Positions 28,139 through 40,439 of a stretch of 64,000 nucleotides of DNA are shown here, piece by piece (position 1 is the stretch's first letter; each line of letters opens with the position of its first letter). A program made the position numbers and the translations under genes. The notes beneath the pieces were generated by a model. That model saw only the letters and a program-made list of their open reading frames with translations. It did not search any database and was not told the DNA's origin. The DNA comes from Burkholderiaceae bacterium (GTDB lineage Bacteria; Pseudomonadota; Gammaproteobacteria; Burkholderiales; Burkholderiaceae_C): contig JACKLI010000001.1 in the NCBI GenBank assembly GCA_024235995.1, positions 1,178,001 to 1,242,000 of the forward strand. The letters are read 5' to 3'.

Positions 28139-29389
28139 ATGAAGGAATTCTTCGACGCCCTGGAAACGTGTGCGCCGGCCGAGCGCGAGGCCGCGCTGAT
28201 GGCCGCGCTGGCGCGCCACGTGGCGCATGCGCAGGCCGCCAGCCCGGCCATGGCCGGCATCCTGGCGGGGGTGGACGCCGGCACCATCGCCTCGCGCGCC
28301 GCCCTGGCGCGCCTGCCCGTCACGCGCAAGAGCGAGCTGCTGGCGCGCCAGCAGGCGGCGCGCGCGGCGGGGGGCGACGTCTTTGGCGGCTTCGCCGCCA
28401 TCGTGCGTGGCAAGGCCATGCGGCGTGCCTACGCCAGCCCGGGGCCGATCTACGAGCCCGAAGGCACGGCGGCGAACTACTGGCGCACCGCGCGCGCGCT
28501 GCACGCGGCCGGCTTTCGCGCTGGCGATCTGGTGCACAACGCCTTCAGCTACCACATGACGCCCGGCGCCTTCATCGTCGAGGCCGGCGCGCTGGCGCTG
28601 GGCTGCACCGTGTTTCCGGCCGGCACCGGCCAGACCGAGCAGCAGCTGCAGGCCATCGCCGAGCTGCGCCCCGACGGCTACCTGGGCACGCCCAGCTTCC
28701 TGCGCATCCTGGTGGAGAAGGCGCAGGAGGCCGGCGCCGACGTGCGCAGCCTGCGCAAGGCATTGGTCAGCGGCGAGGCCTGCCCGCCGTCGCTGCGCGA
28801 CTGGCTGGGTGAGCGCGGCATCCAGGCCTACCAGACCTACGCCACGGCCGACTGCGGCCTCATCGCCTACGAGACGGCGGCGCGCGAAGGCCTGGTGCTG
28901 GACGAGGGCGTGATCGTCGAGATCGTGCGCCCCGGCACGGGCGATCCGGTGGCCGAGGGCGAGGTGGGCGAGGTGGTGGTGACCGTGCTCAACCCTGACT
29001 ACCCGCTGGTGCGCTTCGGCACGGGCGATCTGTCGGCGGTGCTGCCCGGTGCCTGCCCCACGGGGCGCACCAACACCCGCATCCGGGGCTGGCTGGGGCG
29101 CGCCGACCAGACCGCCAAGGTGCGCGGCATGTTCGTGCACCCCGGCCAGGTGGCCGAGGTGCTCAAGCGCTTTCCCGAGGTGGCGCGGGCGCGCCTGGTG
29201 GTCAGCGGCGCCATGGCCAACGACCGGATGACCTGGCGCGTCGAGGCCGCGCCCGCGCCCGGCCTGGCCGAGCGCTTTGCCGAGGCGGTGCGCGACGTCA
29301 CCAAGCTGCGCGGCGAGGTCGAGCTGGTGGCGCCCGGCAGCCTGCCCAACGATGGCAAGGTGATCGAGGACGCGCGCAGCTATCAGTAG
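28139..29389 (+). CDS. PaaK-like phenylacetate-CoA ligase family protein
   Basis: A 416-residue AMP-forming ligase of the PaaK branch by length and overall layout (VHNAFSYHMTPGAF, GEACPPSLRDWL, YATADCGLIAYE, VRFGTGDLSAVL, RIRGWLGRADQTAKVRGMFVHPGQV). These fit activation of an aromatic or other acid to a CoA thioester. The usual nucleotide-binding loop SSGTTGKPT is replaced by ASPGPIYEPEG, so catalysis may differ or this may be a distinct subfamily. Follows importer operon 2 after 104 bases that contain a repeat copy; it may be part of the same transcript. The ATG follows no strong ribosome binding site. Confidence 0.8.
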   Translation: MKEFFDALETCAPAEREAALMAALARHVAHAQAASPAMAGILAGVDAGTIASRAALARLPVTRKSELLARQQAARAAGGDVFGGFAAIVRGKAMRRAYASPGPIYEPEGTAANYWRTARALHAAGFRAGDLVHNAFSYHMTPGAFIVEAGALALGCTVFPAGTGQTEQQLQAIAELRPDGYLGTPSFLRILVEKAQEAGADVRSLRKALVSGEACPPSLRDWLGERGIQAYQTYATADCGLIAYETAAREGLVLDEGVIVEIVRPGTGDPVAEGEVGEVVVTVLNPDYPLVRFGTGDLSAVLPGACPTGRTNTRIRGWLGRADQTAKVRGMFVHPGQVAEVLKRFPEVARARLVVSGAMANDRMTWRVEAAPAPGLAERFAEAVRDVTKLRGEVELVAPGSLPNDGKVIEDARSYQ

Positions 29390-29509
29390 CCGGCCCGTCG
29401 CAGCGCAAGCGCCCGTTGCGCGGGAAATCCCTGAACGCGGCCAGGGCGATCCGGCCTGGTTTCACGGTTTAATTGAATGCCTTACCACCCATCGACCAGG
29501 GAGCCTCCC

Positions 29510-30499
29510 ATGACCCGTTTGCACCCCTTCGGCCTGGCCGTCGGCGCCGCCGTGCTGGCCTTCGGCGCCCAGGCCGCCGACTTTCCGGCCGCGGGCCGGA
29601 CCATCACCATCGTCGTGCCCTTTGCCGCGGGCGGTCCCACCGACAAGGTGGCGCGCGATTTGGGCGAGGCGCTGCGCAAGCCGCTGGGCGGCGCCACCAT
29701 CGTGATCGACAACGCCGCCGGCGCCGGCAGCACCATCGGCTCGGCCAAGGTGGCGCGCGCCAACCCCGACGGCTACACGCTGCTGCTGACCCACATCGGC
29801 ATGGCCACCACGGCCGCGCTCTACCGCAAGCTGCCCTACAAGTACAGCGAGTTCGAGTACCTGGGCCTGGTCAACGAGGTGCCGATGGTGGTGGTCGGCA
29901 AGTCGACCCTGGCGGCCAACAACTGGGCCGAGCTCAAGAGCTGGATCCAGGACAACAAGACCAAGGTCAACCTGGCCAACGCCGGCCTGGGCGCCGCCTC
30001 GCACCTGTGCGGCCTGATGCTGCAGCAGGCGCTGCAGACCGAGGTGACCACCGTGCCTTACAAAGGCACCGCCCCCGCCATGGCCGACCTGATGGGCGGG
30101 CAGGTCGACGTCATGTGCGACCAGACCACCAACACCACCAGCCAGATCGAGGGCAAGAAGATCAAGGCCTACGCCGTCACCACGGCCAAGCGCCTGGCCA
30201 TTCCCGCCGTCTACAAGGACCTGCCCACGCTGCAGGAGGTGGGCCTGAAGGGCTTCGACGTGTCGATCTGGCACGGCCTGTACGCCCCCAAGGGCACGCC
30301 GGCGGCGGTGCTCAAGACCCTCAACACCGCGCTGCAGGCGGCGGTGAAGGACCCGGACTTCATCAAGAAGGAAGAAAGCCTGGGCGCGATCGTCGCGCAC
30401 GACGAGCGCGTGACGCCCGAAGGGCACAAGAAGTTCGTCGCCGCCGAGGTCGCCAAGTGGGGCCCGGTCATCAAGGCGGCGGGCCAGTACGCGGATTGA
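29510..30499 (+). CDS. Bug/TctC-type periplasmic solute-binding protein
   Basis: A 329-residue tripartite-tricarboxylate-transporter (Bug) receptor. Signal peptide FGLAVGAAVLAFGAQA, then the Bug signature DFPAAGRTITIVVPFAAGGPTD cut by description: the PFAAGGPTDKVAR loop and AGAGSTIGSAKVARANPDGYTLL define the ligand pocket. Bug proteins bind carboxylates (citrate, aromatic acids, amino acids). The membrane components TctA and TctB are absent here, a common situation in Comamonadaceae and Alcaligenaceae, where many orphan Bug genes exist. The ATG at 29510 follows AGGGAG by 6 bases and begins the signal peptide. Confidence 0.9.
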   Translation: MTRLHPFGLAVGAAVLAFGAQAADFPAAGRTITIVVPFAAGGPTDKVARDLGEALRKPLGGATIVIDNAAGAGSTIGSAKVARANPDGYTLLLTHIGMATTAALYRKLPYKYSEFEYLGLVNEVPMVVVGKSTLAANNWAELKSWIQDNKTKVNLANAGLGAASHLCGLMLQQALQTEVTTVPYKGTAPAMADLMGGQVDVMCDQTTNTTSQIEGKKIKAYAVTTAKRLAIPAVYKDLPTLQEVGLKGFDVSIWHGLYAPKGTPAAVLKTLNTALQAAVKDPDFIKKEESLGAIVAHDERVTPEGHKKFVAAEVAKWGPVIKAAGQYAD

Positions 30500-30903
30500 C
30501 GGCCCCACGCGCCGTGGCGGCTGCCGGCGTGCCGCGGCTGCGCGTCGTCGACTCCATCACCGAGCTCGTGCCCGGCGCCGACGCGGGCTGCCTGGCGGTC
30601 AGCGGTTCGCACGGCGGCATCAGCTCGGCGCAGTACGCCTGGGCGGCGCAACCGCTGCTGGCGGTTTTCAACGACGCCGGGGTGGGCAAGGACCGGGCGG
30701 GCCTGGCGGCCTTGCCCTTTTTGCAGGGCCATGGCATCGCCGCCTGCACCGTCGGCCACCAGAGCGCGCGCATCGGCGAGGCGCGCAGCACGCTGCGCGA
30801 GGGGGTCGTCAGCCACTGCAACGCGCGGGCCCTCGCGCTGGGGGCGGCGCCGGGGCAGGCCTGCGCGGCCTTGATCGAGCGGCTGATGGGCGGGGGCCTC
30901 TGA
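30496..30903 (+). CDS. Small conserved protein downstream of the Bug gene, function unknown
   Basis: A frame of about 135 residues that starts either at TTG 30496, overlapping the Bug stop as TTGA, or at GTG 30514. The protein contains RVVDSITELVPG, VSGSHGGISSAQYAW, VFNDAGVGKDRAG and a VGHQSARIGEARSTLREGVVSHCN block, a coherent, non-repetitive soluble protein. Proteins with this SGSHGG...FNDAGVGK pattern are known to me as uncharacterised neighbours of Bug or hydrolase genes. It probably is co-translated with the Bug protein. No catalytic assignment can be made. Confidence 0.6.
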   Translation: MTAPRAVAAAGVPRLRVVDSITELVPGADAGCLAVSGSHGGISSAQYAWAAQPLLAVFNDAGVGKDRAGLAALPFLQGHGIAACTVGHQSARIGEARSTLREGVVSHCNARALALGAAPGQACAALIERLMGGGL

Positions 30904-30914
30904 CGGGCGCCCCG

Positions 30915-30977
30915 TTTCAAGTCAAATCAGCTTGTGGCCGGCGTCCGTCTTGCGCAAGAAGCTATCAAGTCAATAGC
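30915..30977 (+). repeat. Dispersed small repeat, copy 4
   Basis: TTTCAAGTCAAATCAGC, then GTCCGTCTTGCGCAAG, then AGCTATCAAGTCAATAGC. This is one of the most complete copies, and its AGCTATCA...ATAGC end forms a small dyad. It lies in the gap between two convergent genes, right after the small unknown protein and 13 bases before the DUF1840 stop. Confidence 0.75.
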
Positions 30978-30990
30978 AACCGGCGCTGCC

Positions 30991-31314
30991 CTACACACCC
31001 CAGACGACGTCCTTGCCCTCGGCGCTGCTCTGCCTGAGCATGTCGAGAAAGGGCGCGGCGCGGTGGCGCAGCGAGACCGCTTCTTCCTTGGCCGCGTCGT
31101 TGGCGTCGTCGTCGGTGGATGGCGGGGGGGCTTCGCGCAGCGCCTCGCGCCGCTGGATCTCGGCCTGGATGGCCGCGATGGCGGCGCTGGCCTGCGCCAC
31201 CGTGATGATGCCGGTCGGCCCGGCGGCCTTGCCGATGATCTTGAGCAGCTCCTCGGCATTGGGCTGCAGCATGACGAGGTCGGCCGTGGCCTTGGATTTG
31301 AATTTGTACAGCAT
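30991..31314 (-). CDS. DUF1840 family protein
   Basis: A 107-residue cytoplasmic protein with the DUF1840 pattern: start LYKFKSKATADLVML, middle LLKIIGKAAGPTGIITV, and end VSLRHRAAPFLDML then EGKDVVWGV. The central part is Ala/Glu-rich and acidic. The family is found mainly in betaproteobacteria and has no known function. The ATG at 31314 is chosen because the family begins MLYKF; an upstream in-frame ATG at 31344 would add ten residues unlike the family. Confidence 0.85.
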   Translation of the reverse strand: MLYKFKSKATADLVMLQPNAEELLKIIGKAAGPTGIITVAQASAAIAAIQAEIQRREALREAPPPSTDDDANDAAKEEAVSLRHRAAPFLDMLRQSSAEGKDVVWGV

Positions 31315-31412
31315 GATCAAGCGACGAAAAGGGTGCAAGGGCATCCAGTATGCACATTCTGAAAGCGGTTTTGTTCGGGTAATTCCCTAGCCGGTGCCGG
31401 GTGCCCGAACCC

Positions 31413-31458
31413 TTGACTCCATTTAATTTAGATGTAAATTATCTACATCTAAATTTAA
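31413..31458 (+). promoter_or_regulatory. MarR-type operator/promoter of the 2-aminobenzoyl-CoA operon
   Basis: An AT-rich inverted repeat, ATTTAGATGTA (31426-31436) and TACATCTAAAT (31444-31454), with perfect 11-bp arms and a 7-bp centre, extendable by one pair outward. TTGACT at 31413-31418 and TAAATT at 31435-31440, 16 bases apart, give a plausible promoter whose -10 is inside the dyad. That is the layout of a MarR repressor site, and a MarR gene is the third gene of the operon. Release by an aryl-CoA ligand is likely by analogy. Confidence 0.75.
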
Positions 31459-31480
31459 GACCCAGGATCAAGGAGATCCC

Positions 31481-33834
<2,354 letters not shown>

Positions 33835-33838
<4 letters not shown>

Positions 33839-34635
33839 GCGGCGTGGCAGCCGCTCCCGCGTGGGCCGCGCGCCACTGCCTGGTGACGGGCGGTGCGCGC
33901 GGCATCGGCCTGGCGGTCACGCAGGCGCTGCTGGCCACCGGCGCGCGCGTCACCGTGCTGGGGCGCAGCGCCGTCGCCGCCGACCAACTGCGGGCGCTGG
34001 CCGGCAGCGAGGAGGCCGCCGCGCACCTGCAGGCGGTGGCGGCCGACGTGGCCGACCCCGCGGCGGTCGCGCGCGCCTTCGCGCAGGCGGGCGAGCGCTT
34101 CGGCAGCATCGACACCCTGGTCAACAACGCCGGCCAGGCGCACAGCGCGCCGTTCATGAAGATGGACATGCCGCTGTGGCAGCAGATGCTGGCCGTGAAC
34201 CTGACCGGCACCATGGTCTGCACCCAGGCGGCGCTGCCCGCGATGCTGGCCGCCGGCTGGGGCCGCGTCGTCAACGTGGCCAGCACCGCGGCGCAGCGCG
34301 GCTACGCCTACGTCAGCGGCTACGTGGCGGCCAAGCACGGCGTGCTCGGGCTCACGCGCGCGCTGGCGCTGGAGCTGGCCACCAAGGGCATTACCATCAA
34401 CGCGGTGTGCCCAGGCTATACCGAGACCGATTTGCTCAAGGACAGCATTGCGAATATCGTCGCCAAGACGGGCCGCAGCGAGGCCGAGGCGCGTGCGCAG
34501 CTGGCCAGCGGCAACCCGCAAAGGCGCCTGGTGCAGCCGCAGGAGGTGGCGAGCGCGGTGCTCTGGCTGTGCCAGGGCGATGCCGCGGCGGTCACCGGAC
34601 AGGACATTTCCATCAGTGGCGGGGAGGTGATGTAG
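33835..34635 (+). CDS. SDR-family dehydrogenase of the 2-aminobenzoyl-CoA operon
   Basis: A 266-residue classical short-chain dehydrogenase: cofactor motif TGGARGIG near residue 19, NNAG in LVNNAGQAHSAPF, Ser in VNVAST, and the catalytic pair Tyr/Lys in SGYVAAKHG. It likely oxidises a 3-hydroxyacyl-CoA or ring hydroxy-CoA intermediate with NAD. The ATG overlaps the stop of the monooxygenase/reductase gene (ATGA), so the two are translationally coupled. Confidence 0.88.
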
Positions 34636-34637
34636 CC

Positions 34638-35120
34638 ATGGCACAGGTCGATCTCGAGGCGCGCGCGCACGCCGAACACCCGGAGGAGCTGCGGCTTTGG
34701 CTGCGCATGCTGGCCTGCACCCAGCTCATCGAGCGCGAGCTGCGCACCCGCCTGCGCGAGCAGTTCGACACCACGCTGCCGCGGTTCGATCTGATGGCGC
34801 AGCTCGAGCGCGTGCCCGAGGGGCTGCGCATGAGCGAGCTGTCGCGCCGCATGATGGTGACCGGCGGCAACGTGACCGGCATCACCGACCAGCTCGAGGG
34901 CGAGGGCCTGGTCGAGCGCATCGAGGTCGAGGGCGATCGCCGCGCGTTCAGCGTGCGCCTGACGGCCAAGGGCCGCAAGGACTTCCGCGCCATGGCCCAG
35001 GCGCACGAAGCCTGGATCGTCGAGGCCTTCGCCGGGCTCGACTCGGCCGAAATCCAGACGCTGCGCAACCTGCTCGGCAGGGTCAAGCGCCACTTTCACG
35101 AACTCAAGGAGACCGCATGA
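34638..35120 (+). CDS. MarR-family regulator of the operon
   Basis: A 160-residue MarR protein with a winged helix: LPRFDLMAQLERVPEGLRMSEL, then the recognition helix region MMVTGGNVTGITDQLEGEGLVERIEVEGDRR (described; residues about 65-95) and the beta wing DRRAFSVRLTAKG. It should bind the 11-bp-arm dyad at the operon promoter as a dimer and sense a pathway CoA ester. Encoded within the operon, 2 bases after the SDR stop, and its stop overlaps the crotonase start, so it is autoregulated. Confidence 0.88.
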   Translation: MAQVDLEARAHAEHPEELRLWLRMLACTQLIERELRTRLREQFDTTLPRFDLMAQLERVPEGLRMSELSRRMMVTGGNVTGITDQLEGEGLVERIEVEGDRRAFSVRLTAKGRKDFRAMAQAHEAWIVEAFAGLDSAEIQTLRNLLGRVKRHFHELKETA

Positions 35121-35974
35121 AGCACTACGTTCCCGAGGCCAACCCGATGCGTGCGCAGTACGGCGCACGGGCCTCCTACCAGGCCAGGCACTTCGCCTGG
35201 TCCTGCGATGCAGATGGCGTCGCCACCGTCATGCTCAACCGCCCCGAGCGCAAGAACCCGCTCACCTTCGACAGCTACGGCGAGCTGCGCGACCTGTTCA
35301 ACGGCCTGCGCCAAGCCACCGACGTGAAGGTGGTGGTGGTGACGGGCGAGGGCGGCAACTTCTGCTCCGGCGGCGACGTGCACGACATCATCGGGCCGCT
35401 GACCAAGATGACCATGCCCGAGCTGCTCGAATTCACGCGCATGACGGGCGACCTGGTCAAGGCCATGCGCGGCTGCCCGCAGCCCATCATCGGCGCCATC
35501 GACGGCGTCTGCGCCGGCGCCGGCGCCATGATGGCGCTGGCCTGCGACATGCGCCTGGGCACGGCGGCGGCCAAGACCGCGTTTTTGTTCACCCGCGTCG
35601 GCCTGGCCGGCGCCGACATGGGCGCCTGCGCGCTGCTGCCGCGCATGATCGGGCAGGGCCGGGCGAGCGAGCTGCTCTTCACCGGCCGCGCGATGAGTGC
35701 GCAGGAGGGGCTGGCCTGGGGCTTCTTCGTCGCGCTGCACGACAGCGGCGAGCTGCTCGCCAAGGCGCAGGAGCTGGCGCGCAGCCTGGCCGCGGGCCCG
35801 ATGTTCGGCCACGCCATGACCAAGAACATGCTCAGCCAGGAATGGTCCATGACCATCGACCAGGCGATCGAGGCCGAGGCGCAGGCGCAGGCCATCTGCA
35901 TGCAGACGCAGGACTTCCGCCGCGCCTACGAGGCCTTCGCGGCCAAGCAGAAGCCGGTCTTCCAGGGCGATTGA
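35117..35974 (+). CDS. Crotonase-superfamily enzyme (atypical enoyl-CoA hydratase)
   Basis: A 285-residue crotonase-fold protein: RKNPLTFDSYGELRDLF, the CoA oxyanion segment GEGGNFCSGGDVHD near residue 82, and GVCAGAGAMMALACDMRL. The two glutamates used for hydration in classical enoyl-CoA hydratases do not appear at the expected places (GAGAMMALACD and VGLAGADMG), so it may catalyse another crotonase reaction such as hydrolytic opening of the oxidised ring or isomerisation. Overlaps the MarR gene (ATGA) and is followed after one base by the acyl-CoA dehydrogenase. Confidence 0.82.
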   Translation: MKHYVPEANPMRAQYGARASYQARHFAWSCDADGVATVMLNRPERKNPLTFDSYGELRDLFNGLRQATDVKVVVVTGEGGNFCSGGDVHDIIGPLTKMTMPELLEFTRMTGDLVKAMRGCPQPIIGAIDGVCAGAGAMMALACDMRLGTAAAKTAFLFTRVGLAGADMGACALLPRMIGQGRASELLFTGRAMSAQEGLAWGFFVALHDSGELLAKAQELARSLAAGPMFGHAMTKNMLSQEWSMTIDQAIEAEAQAQAICMQTQDFRRAYEAFAAKQKPVFQGD

Positions 35975-35975
35975 G

Positions 35976-37201
<1,226 letters not shown>

Positions 37202-37205
<4 letters not shown>

Positions 37206-38824
37206 ACACACCATCCGCGCAAACCGACTCCTTCGTGCGCGACCGCCTGCCGCCGCGCGAGCAGTGGCCCGAGTTTCGCTACGACCTGCCGGAGCTGCAG
37301 ATTCCCGACCAGGCCAACGTGGCCACGCATCTGTTCGACGCCGCGCACCGCAATGGCTGGGACAACCGCCTGATGCTGCGCTCGCCCGGCGAGACCTACA
37401 CCTACGCCGAGGCGAACGCCCAGGTCAATCGCATCGCCGAGATGCTGATCAAGGACTTCAAGCTCGAACCCGGCAACCGCGTGCTGCTGCGCGGGGGCAA
37501 CTCCATCGGCATGGCGCTGGCCTGGCTGGGCGTGGTCAAGGCCGGGCTGATCGCGGTGGCCACCATGCCGCTGCTGCGCGCCGTGGAGCTGGACAAGATC
37601 ATCGACAAGTCGCGCCCCGCGCTGGCCATCTGCGACGTGGCCCTGCTGGGCGAGATGGTGCCCGCCGCGCAGGACGCCAAACAGGCGCTGCCCATCCTGG
37701 TGTTTGGCGACGCCAAGCGCCTGGACGGCATGGAAGCGCGCGCCGCCCGCCGCTCGCCCGACCACGCCGGCTGCGCCACCGCGGCCGACGACGTGGCCCT
37801 GCTGGCCTTCACCAGCGGCACCACCGGCGTGCCCAAGGCCGTCATCACCACGCACCGCGACGTGCTGGCCGCCTGCAACGCCTGGCCGCGCTCGGTGCTC
37901 AAGGCCACGCCCGACGACGTGGTCACCGGCTCGCCGCCGCTGGCCTTCACCTTCGGGCTGGGCGGGCTGCTGCTGTTTCCCATGGCCGCGGGCGCCTCGG
38001 TGTACTACCCCGACGTGCGCTTCAGCCCCGAGACCATGGTGCGCAAGATGCGCGACAACGGCATCACCATCTGCTACACCGCGCCCACGTTTTACCGCCA
38101 GATGGCGCCCTACGCCAAGGCACTGGGCATTCCCAGCCTGCGCATCTGCGTCAGCGCCGGCGAGGCCCTGCCCGACGCCACGCGCCAGCTGTGGAAGGAC
38201 GCCACCGGCATCGAGATGCTGGACGGCATCGGCGGCACCGAGGTGTTCCACATCTACATCTCGGCCGCCGGCGCCGACGTGCGCGCCGGCAGCATCGGCA
38301 AGGTGGTGCCCGGCTACCAGGCCAAGGTGGTGGACGAGAACGACCACGAGGTGCCGCGCGGCACCGTCGGCCGCCTGGCCGTCATCGGCCCCACCGGCTG
38401 CCGCTACATGGACGACGCGCGCCAGACCGCCTACGTCAGCAACGGCTGGAACCACCCCGGCGACGCCTTCACGCAGGACGAGGACGGCTACTTCCACTAT
38501 CAGGCGCGCGACGACGACATGATCATCACCGCCGGCTACAACGTGGGCGCGCCCGAGGTGGAGGACTGCCTGCTCGCGCACCCGGCAGTGGCCGAGTGCG
38601 GCGTGGTGGGCAAGAGCGACGAGGTGCGTGGCATGATCATCAAGGCCTTCGTGGTGCTGCGCGCCGGCCAGGCCAGCAACGAGGCCATGGCCGAGGCGCT
38701 GCAGGACTACGTCAAGAAAAGCATCGCGCCCTACAAGTACCCGCGCGAGATCGAATTCGTCAACGCGCTGCCGCGCACCGAGACCGGCAAGCTGCAGCGC
38801 TTCAAACTGAGACAGCAGACATGA
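37202..38824 (+). CDS. 2-aminobenzoate-CoA ligase-like (benzoate-CoA ligase family)
   Basis: A 540-residue AMP-forming aryl-CoA ligase. It opens with RDRLPPREQWPEFRYDLPEL, typical of the aminobenzoate-CoA ligase branch. Motifs: FTSGTTGVPKAV near residue 203, GGTEVFHIYIS near 343, and the C-terminal PRTETGKLQRFKL with the catalytic Lys. It should convert 2-aminobenzoate (or a close analogue) with ATP and CoA to the CoA ester that the fused monooxygenase uses, the first pathway step; A. evansii calls its equivalent abmG. The start overlaps the dehydrogenase stop (ATGA), and its own stop overlaps ridA. Benzoate or 4-hydroxybenzoate remain possible substrates. Confidence 0.85.
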
Positions 38825-39219
38825 GCATTCAGCACCTCCAGCCCCCCGGGTGGGCGCCCGCCAAGGGCTATGCCAACGGCATCGCCGCGCGCGGCACGCA
38901 AATCTACGTGGGCGGCCAGATCGGCTGGAACGCCCAGCAGCAGTTCGAGACCGACGACTTCATCGCGCAGGTGCACCAGGCGCTGGCCAACGTCGCCGCC
39001 GTGCTGAAGGAGGCCGGCGCCGGCCCCGAGCACATGGTGCGCATGACCTGGTACGTGACCGACCGCGTGGAGTACAACAGCCGCCTGAAGGAGCTGGGCG
39101 GCGTGTACCGCGACGTGATGGGCAAGAACTTTCCGGCCATGACCTGCGTGCAGGTGGCGGCGCTGATGGAAGAACGCGCCAAGGTCGAGATCGAGGTCAC
39201 CGCCGTCATTCCCGATTGA
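38821..39219 (+). CDS. RidA-family enamine/imine deaminase
   Basis: A 132-residue YjgF/YER057c/UK114 (RidA) protein. Family features: GIAARGTQIYVGGQIGWN, AQVHQALANVAAVLKEAG, the conserved Arg in MVRMTWYVTD and the C-terminal Glu in KVEIEVTAVIPD, which position the water that hydrolyses enamines and imines. In this operon it fits removal of the ring amino group: the monooxygenase/reductase product is an enamine that must lose ammonia. Overlaps the CoA-ligase gene (ATGA). Confidence 0.88.
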   Translation: MSIQHLQPPGWAPAKGYANGIAARGTQIYVGGQIGWNAQQQFETDDFIAQVHQALANVAAVLKEAGAGPEHMVRMTWYVTDRVEYNSRLKELGGVYRDVMGKNFPAMTCVQVAALMEERAKVEIEVTAVIPD

Positions 39220-39250
39220 ACGATTACCGCATTCATCCACCGGAGTTTCC

Positions 39251-40432
39251 ATGTCCAAGCACAAGACCCCCTTCAGCTGGGAAGACCCGTTCGCGCTGCG
39301 CGAGCAGCTCACCGACGACGAGCGCGCCATCCAGGATGCCGCCCACGCCTACTGCCAGGACAAGCTGGCCCCGCGCGTGCAGGACGCCTTTCGCCACGAA
39401 AAGACCGACCCGGCCATCTTCCGCGAGATGGGCGAGCTGGGCCTGCTGGGCCCCACCATTCCCGAGCGCTTTGGCGGCGCGGGCCTGGGCTACGTCAGCT
39501 ACGGCCTGATCGCGCGCGAGGTCGAGCGCGTCGACTCGGGCTACCGCTCGATGATGAGCGTGCAGTCCTCGCTCGTCATGGTGCCCATCAACGAATTCGG
39601 CAACGAGGCCACCAAGCAGAAATATCTGCCCAAGCTGGCCAGCGGCCAGTGGATCGGCTGCTTCGGCCTGACCGAGCCCAACCACGGCTCCGACCCCGGC
39701 AGCATGATCACCCGCGCCAAGAAGGTGCCGGGCGGCTACTCGCTGTCGGGCAGCAAGATGTGGATCAGCAACAGCCCCATCGCCGACGTGTTCGTCGTCT
39801 GGGCCAAGGACGACGAGGGCTCCATCCGCGGCTTCGTGCTCGAAAAGGGCTGGAAGGGCCTGACGGCGCCCGCCATCCACGGCAAGGTCGGCCTGCGCGC
39901 CAGCATCACCGGCGAGATCGTGATGGACGAGGTCTTCTGCCCCGAGGAAAACGCCTTCCCCGAAGTGCGTGGCCTCAAGGGCCCGTTCACCTGCCTCAAC
40001 TCGGCGCGCTTCGGCATCGCCTGGGGGGCCCTGGGTGCGGCCGAGGACTGCTACGCCCGCGCGCGCCAGTACGTGATCGACCGCAAGCAGTTCGGCAAGC
40101 CGCTGGCGGCCAACCAGCTCATCCAGAAGAAGCTGGCCGACATGCTGACCGAGATCACCCTGGGCCTGCAGGCCTGCCTGCGCCTGGGAAGGATGAAGGA
40201 CGAGGGCAGCCCGGCGGTCGAGCTGACCTCCATCGTCAAGCGCAACAGCTGCGGCAAGTCACTGGACATCGCCCGCCTGGCGCGCGACATGATGGGCGGC
40301 AACGGCATCAGCGACGAGTTCGGCGTGGCGCGCCACCTGGTCAACCTGGAGGTGGTCAACACCTACGAGGGCACGCACGACATCCACGCGCTGATCCTGG
40401 GCCGCGCCATCACGGGCATCGCTGCTTTCTGA
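39251..40432 (+). CDS. gcdH: Glutaryl-CoA dehydrogenase-like acyl-CoA dehydrogenase
   Basis: A 393-residue acyl-CoA dehydrogenase of the glutaryl-CoA dehydrogenase branch: FSWEDPFALREQLTDDERAIQD (described; residues 6-28), FGLTEPNHGSDPGSM, RKQFGKPLAANQLIQKKLADM and the near C-terminal NTYEGTHDIHALILGRAITG, with the catalytic Glu in YEGT. GcdH dehydrogenates and decarboxylates glutaryl-CoA to crotonyl-CoA, which would finish degradation of a seven-carbon ring-cleaved acid. It is 31 bases after ridA, with GGAG near the start, and 7 bases before the thioesterase. Confidence 0.87.
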   Translation: MSKHKTPFSWEDPFALREQLTDDERAIQDAAHAYCQDKLAPRVQDAFRHEKTDPAIFREMGELGLLGPTIPERFGGAGLGYVSYGLIAREVERVDSGYRSMMSVQSSLVMVPINEFGNEATKQKYLPKLASGQWIGCFGLTEPNHGSDPGSMITRAKKVPGGYSLSGSKMWISNSPIADVFVVWAKDDEGSIRGFVLEKGWKGLTAPAIHGKVGLRASITGEIVMDEVFCPEENAFPEVRGLKGPFTCLNSARFGIAWGALGAAEDCYARARQYVIDRKQFGKPLAANQLIQKKLADMLTEITLGLQACLRLGRMKDEGSPAVELTSIVKRNSCGKSLDIARLARDMMGGNGISDEFGVARHLVNLEVVNTYEGTHDIHALILGRAITGIAAF

Positions 40433-40439
40433 TGGCCGT

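Noticed and set aside
29378..29392. GCTATCAGTAGC at the end of the PaaK-like gene resembles the core of the dispersed repeat
   Set aside because: The flanking bases do not follow the repeat pattern on either side, so it was not counted as a copy.
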